From Cyclobacteriaceae bacterium (lineage in GTDB: Bacteria; Bacteroidota; Bacteroidia; Cytophagales; Cyclobacteriaceae): 6,933 nucleotides of DNA. The DNA is taken from the NCBI GenBank assembly GCA_025358195.1, contig JANYKP010000349.1, forward strand, positions 1-6,933. Reading direction: 5' to 3'. Shown here one piece after another: positions 6,179-6,933 of the stretch (position 1 is the stretch's first letter; every line of letters starts with the position of its first letter). The notes under the pieces were generated by a model, which was given only the letters and a program-made list of their open reading frames with translations, searched no databases and had not been told where the DNA came from. Both the position numbers and the translations under genes were made by a program.

Positions 6179-6933
6179 ATGAAGCTCCTCGTTTCACTTT
6201 CAGTTGCAATGGTAATTACCGCAGGTGGTCTCGCACAGGATGCGACTCCTGGCAGTTGCCAGCTTTCGTCGATTATTCAAATAGATGGTCAGGCAAATGA
6301 GTGGCCCATGGAGTGGATGGTGGATACTGATAAAAAATTCAGCTACAATGTTTGCAGTGATGATAACAACATCTACATCCGGGTGCGAACGAAAGATGAA
6401 CTTAATAGAAGAAAAATGGCGCTCTTTGGTTTCACCGTGTGGATGGATCCCAACGGAAAGAAAAAACGCAAACTTGGTCTTCGTTTCCCAACAGGCATTG
6501 AAGCCCAGGAACGGATGGTGGCCTTGCGTCAGACAGGAGACCCAAATACTATGTCGGCAAGTCAACGGGCCGATTTTCAAAAAGAGGTTAACAAGACATT
6601 TATCAGAGATGTTGAGGTGCTTGAACTGATTGGTTTGACGGACGATCCGCTCACGAGTACACGATCAGGAATTACAAACGGAATAAAGGTGGCCATTGCG
6701 ACCGATGAGGAGGAGGCATACGTATATGAAGCCATTATTCCTTTCAAATCGTTCAGACTTTCAAAGTCTTCCATTGCAACCCTGGGCATCGGCTTTGAAA
6801 CGGGAAAGTATGTTATGAAAGCCCCCAAAACACCTCCACCCAACACAGGAGTTGGTACGCAAGGTCCAGGGGGATATGGCGGAGGAAATGGGTACAGTAC
6901 CGCACGAAACATGAATCGAATGCAAGGCTACTC
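6179..6933 (+). CDS. Secreted protein with a CBM9-like (carbohydrate-binding-type) domain, cut by the right edge
   Basis: The frame is open from the ATG at 6179 to the window end, giving 251 residues with no stop. Residues 1-19 form a signal peptide (one Lys, hydrophobic core, GLA before Gln20), so the product is exported; Cys27 is not in a lipobox. From about 33, IQIDGQANEWP followed by DDNNIYIRVRTKD (61-73) and FTVWMDPNGKKKRKLGLRF (85-103) is the pattern of CBM9-like beta-sandwich domains that bind sugars or surface ligands; EEAYVYEAIIPFKSF (178-192) fits a later strand. Cys27 and Cys59 could form a disulfide. After about 215 the chain becomes rich in Pro and Gly, with GGYGGGNGY, looking like a disordered tail. 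It starts 45 bp after the methyltransferase stop, beyond the palindrome, so co-transcription is uncertain. TTG (6145-6147) and TAATTTTA (6166-6173), 18 bp apart, are a weak Bacteroidota-type promoter match. The specific function is unknown. Confidence 0.8.
   Translation, partial: MKLLVSLSVAMVITAGGLAQDATPGSCQLSSIIQIDGQANEWPMEWMVDTDKKFSYNVCSDDNNIYIRVRTKDELNRRKMALFGFTVWMDPNGKKKRKLGLRFPTGIEAQERMVALRQTGDPNTMSASQRADFQKEVNKTFIRDVEVLELIGLTDDPLTSTRSGITNGIKVAIATDEEEAYVYEAIIPFKSFRLSKSSIATLGIGFETGKYVMKAPKTPPPNTGVGTQGPGGYGGGNGYSTARNMNRMQGY

Noticed and set aside
6577..6912. Minus-strand open frame of 111 residues
   Set aside because: It is antisense to the secreted CBM9-like gene, and its Pro-rich start is the mirror of that gene's Gly-rich tail. 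The minus-strand frame at 6200-6580 is rejected likewise.
2703..6933. A possible defence island built around the membrane patatin and its neighbours
   Set aside because: Patatin effectors occur in some anti-phage systems, but no nucleotide cyclase, sensor or other partner is encoded here; the neighbours are housekeeping genes facing different ways.

Overview
The window is a stretch of ordinary chromosome, most likely from a member of the Bacteroidota, order Cytophagales or close to it. The clues are the type of AddA/RecB-like helicase, a large patatin-like protein fused to a membrane domain, a short stand-alone SpoU methyltransferase, a secreted carbohydrate-binding-like protein, and many small palindromic repeats between genes. 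Base composition looks mid-range and even. I see no tRNA, rRNA, CRISPR array or complete transposase gene.

Layout: (1) 1-2498, minus strand: most of an AddA/RecB-type UvrD-family helicase that runs off the left edge. Helicase motifs I to VI are visible, but the gene looks damaged at both ends. Near the left edge a +1 frameshift right after motif VI brings an early stop. At the 5' end a 71-bp insertion, with a TCTTCA direct repeat on both sides, separates a good Shine-Dalgarno and ATG from the coding body. (2) 2499-2702: a divergent gap of about 200 bp made of repeats. (3) 2703-4988, plus strand: a 761-residue protein with about seven membrane segments and a C-terminal patatin-like hydrolase domain with the Ser-Asp dyad intact. 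(4) 5017-5316, minus strand: a complete thioredoxin, convergent with the patatin gene across 28 bp. (5) 5317-5593: a divergent gap filled mostly by a 158-bp compound inverted-repeat element that looks like a MITE or REP/BIME. (6) 5594-6133, plus strand: a complete TrmH/SpoU-family RNA methyltransferase whose last residues and stop codon lie inside a perfect 34-bp palindrome. (7) 6179-6933, plus strand: a secreted protein with a CBM9-like domain, cut by the right edge.

The genes do not form one pathway: DNA repair, lipid hydrolysis, thiol redox, RNA modification and an exported protein sit side by side, mostly in divergent or convergent pairs. The unifying theme is small non-coding repeats that have landed at gene edges. 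One appears to have displaced a start codon, one supplies a stop codon, and one fills a promoter region. I did not find a convincing new multi-gene system. The most useful observations are the reconstructed insertion at the helicase start, the frameshift at its other end, and the palindrome families around the methyltransferase gene.
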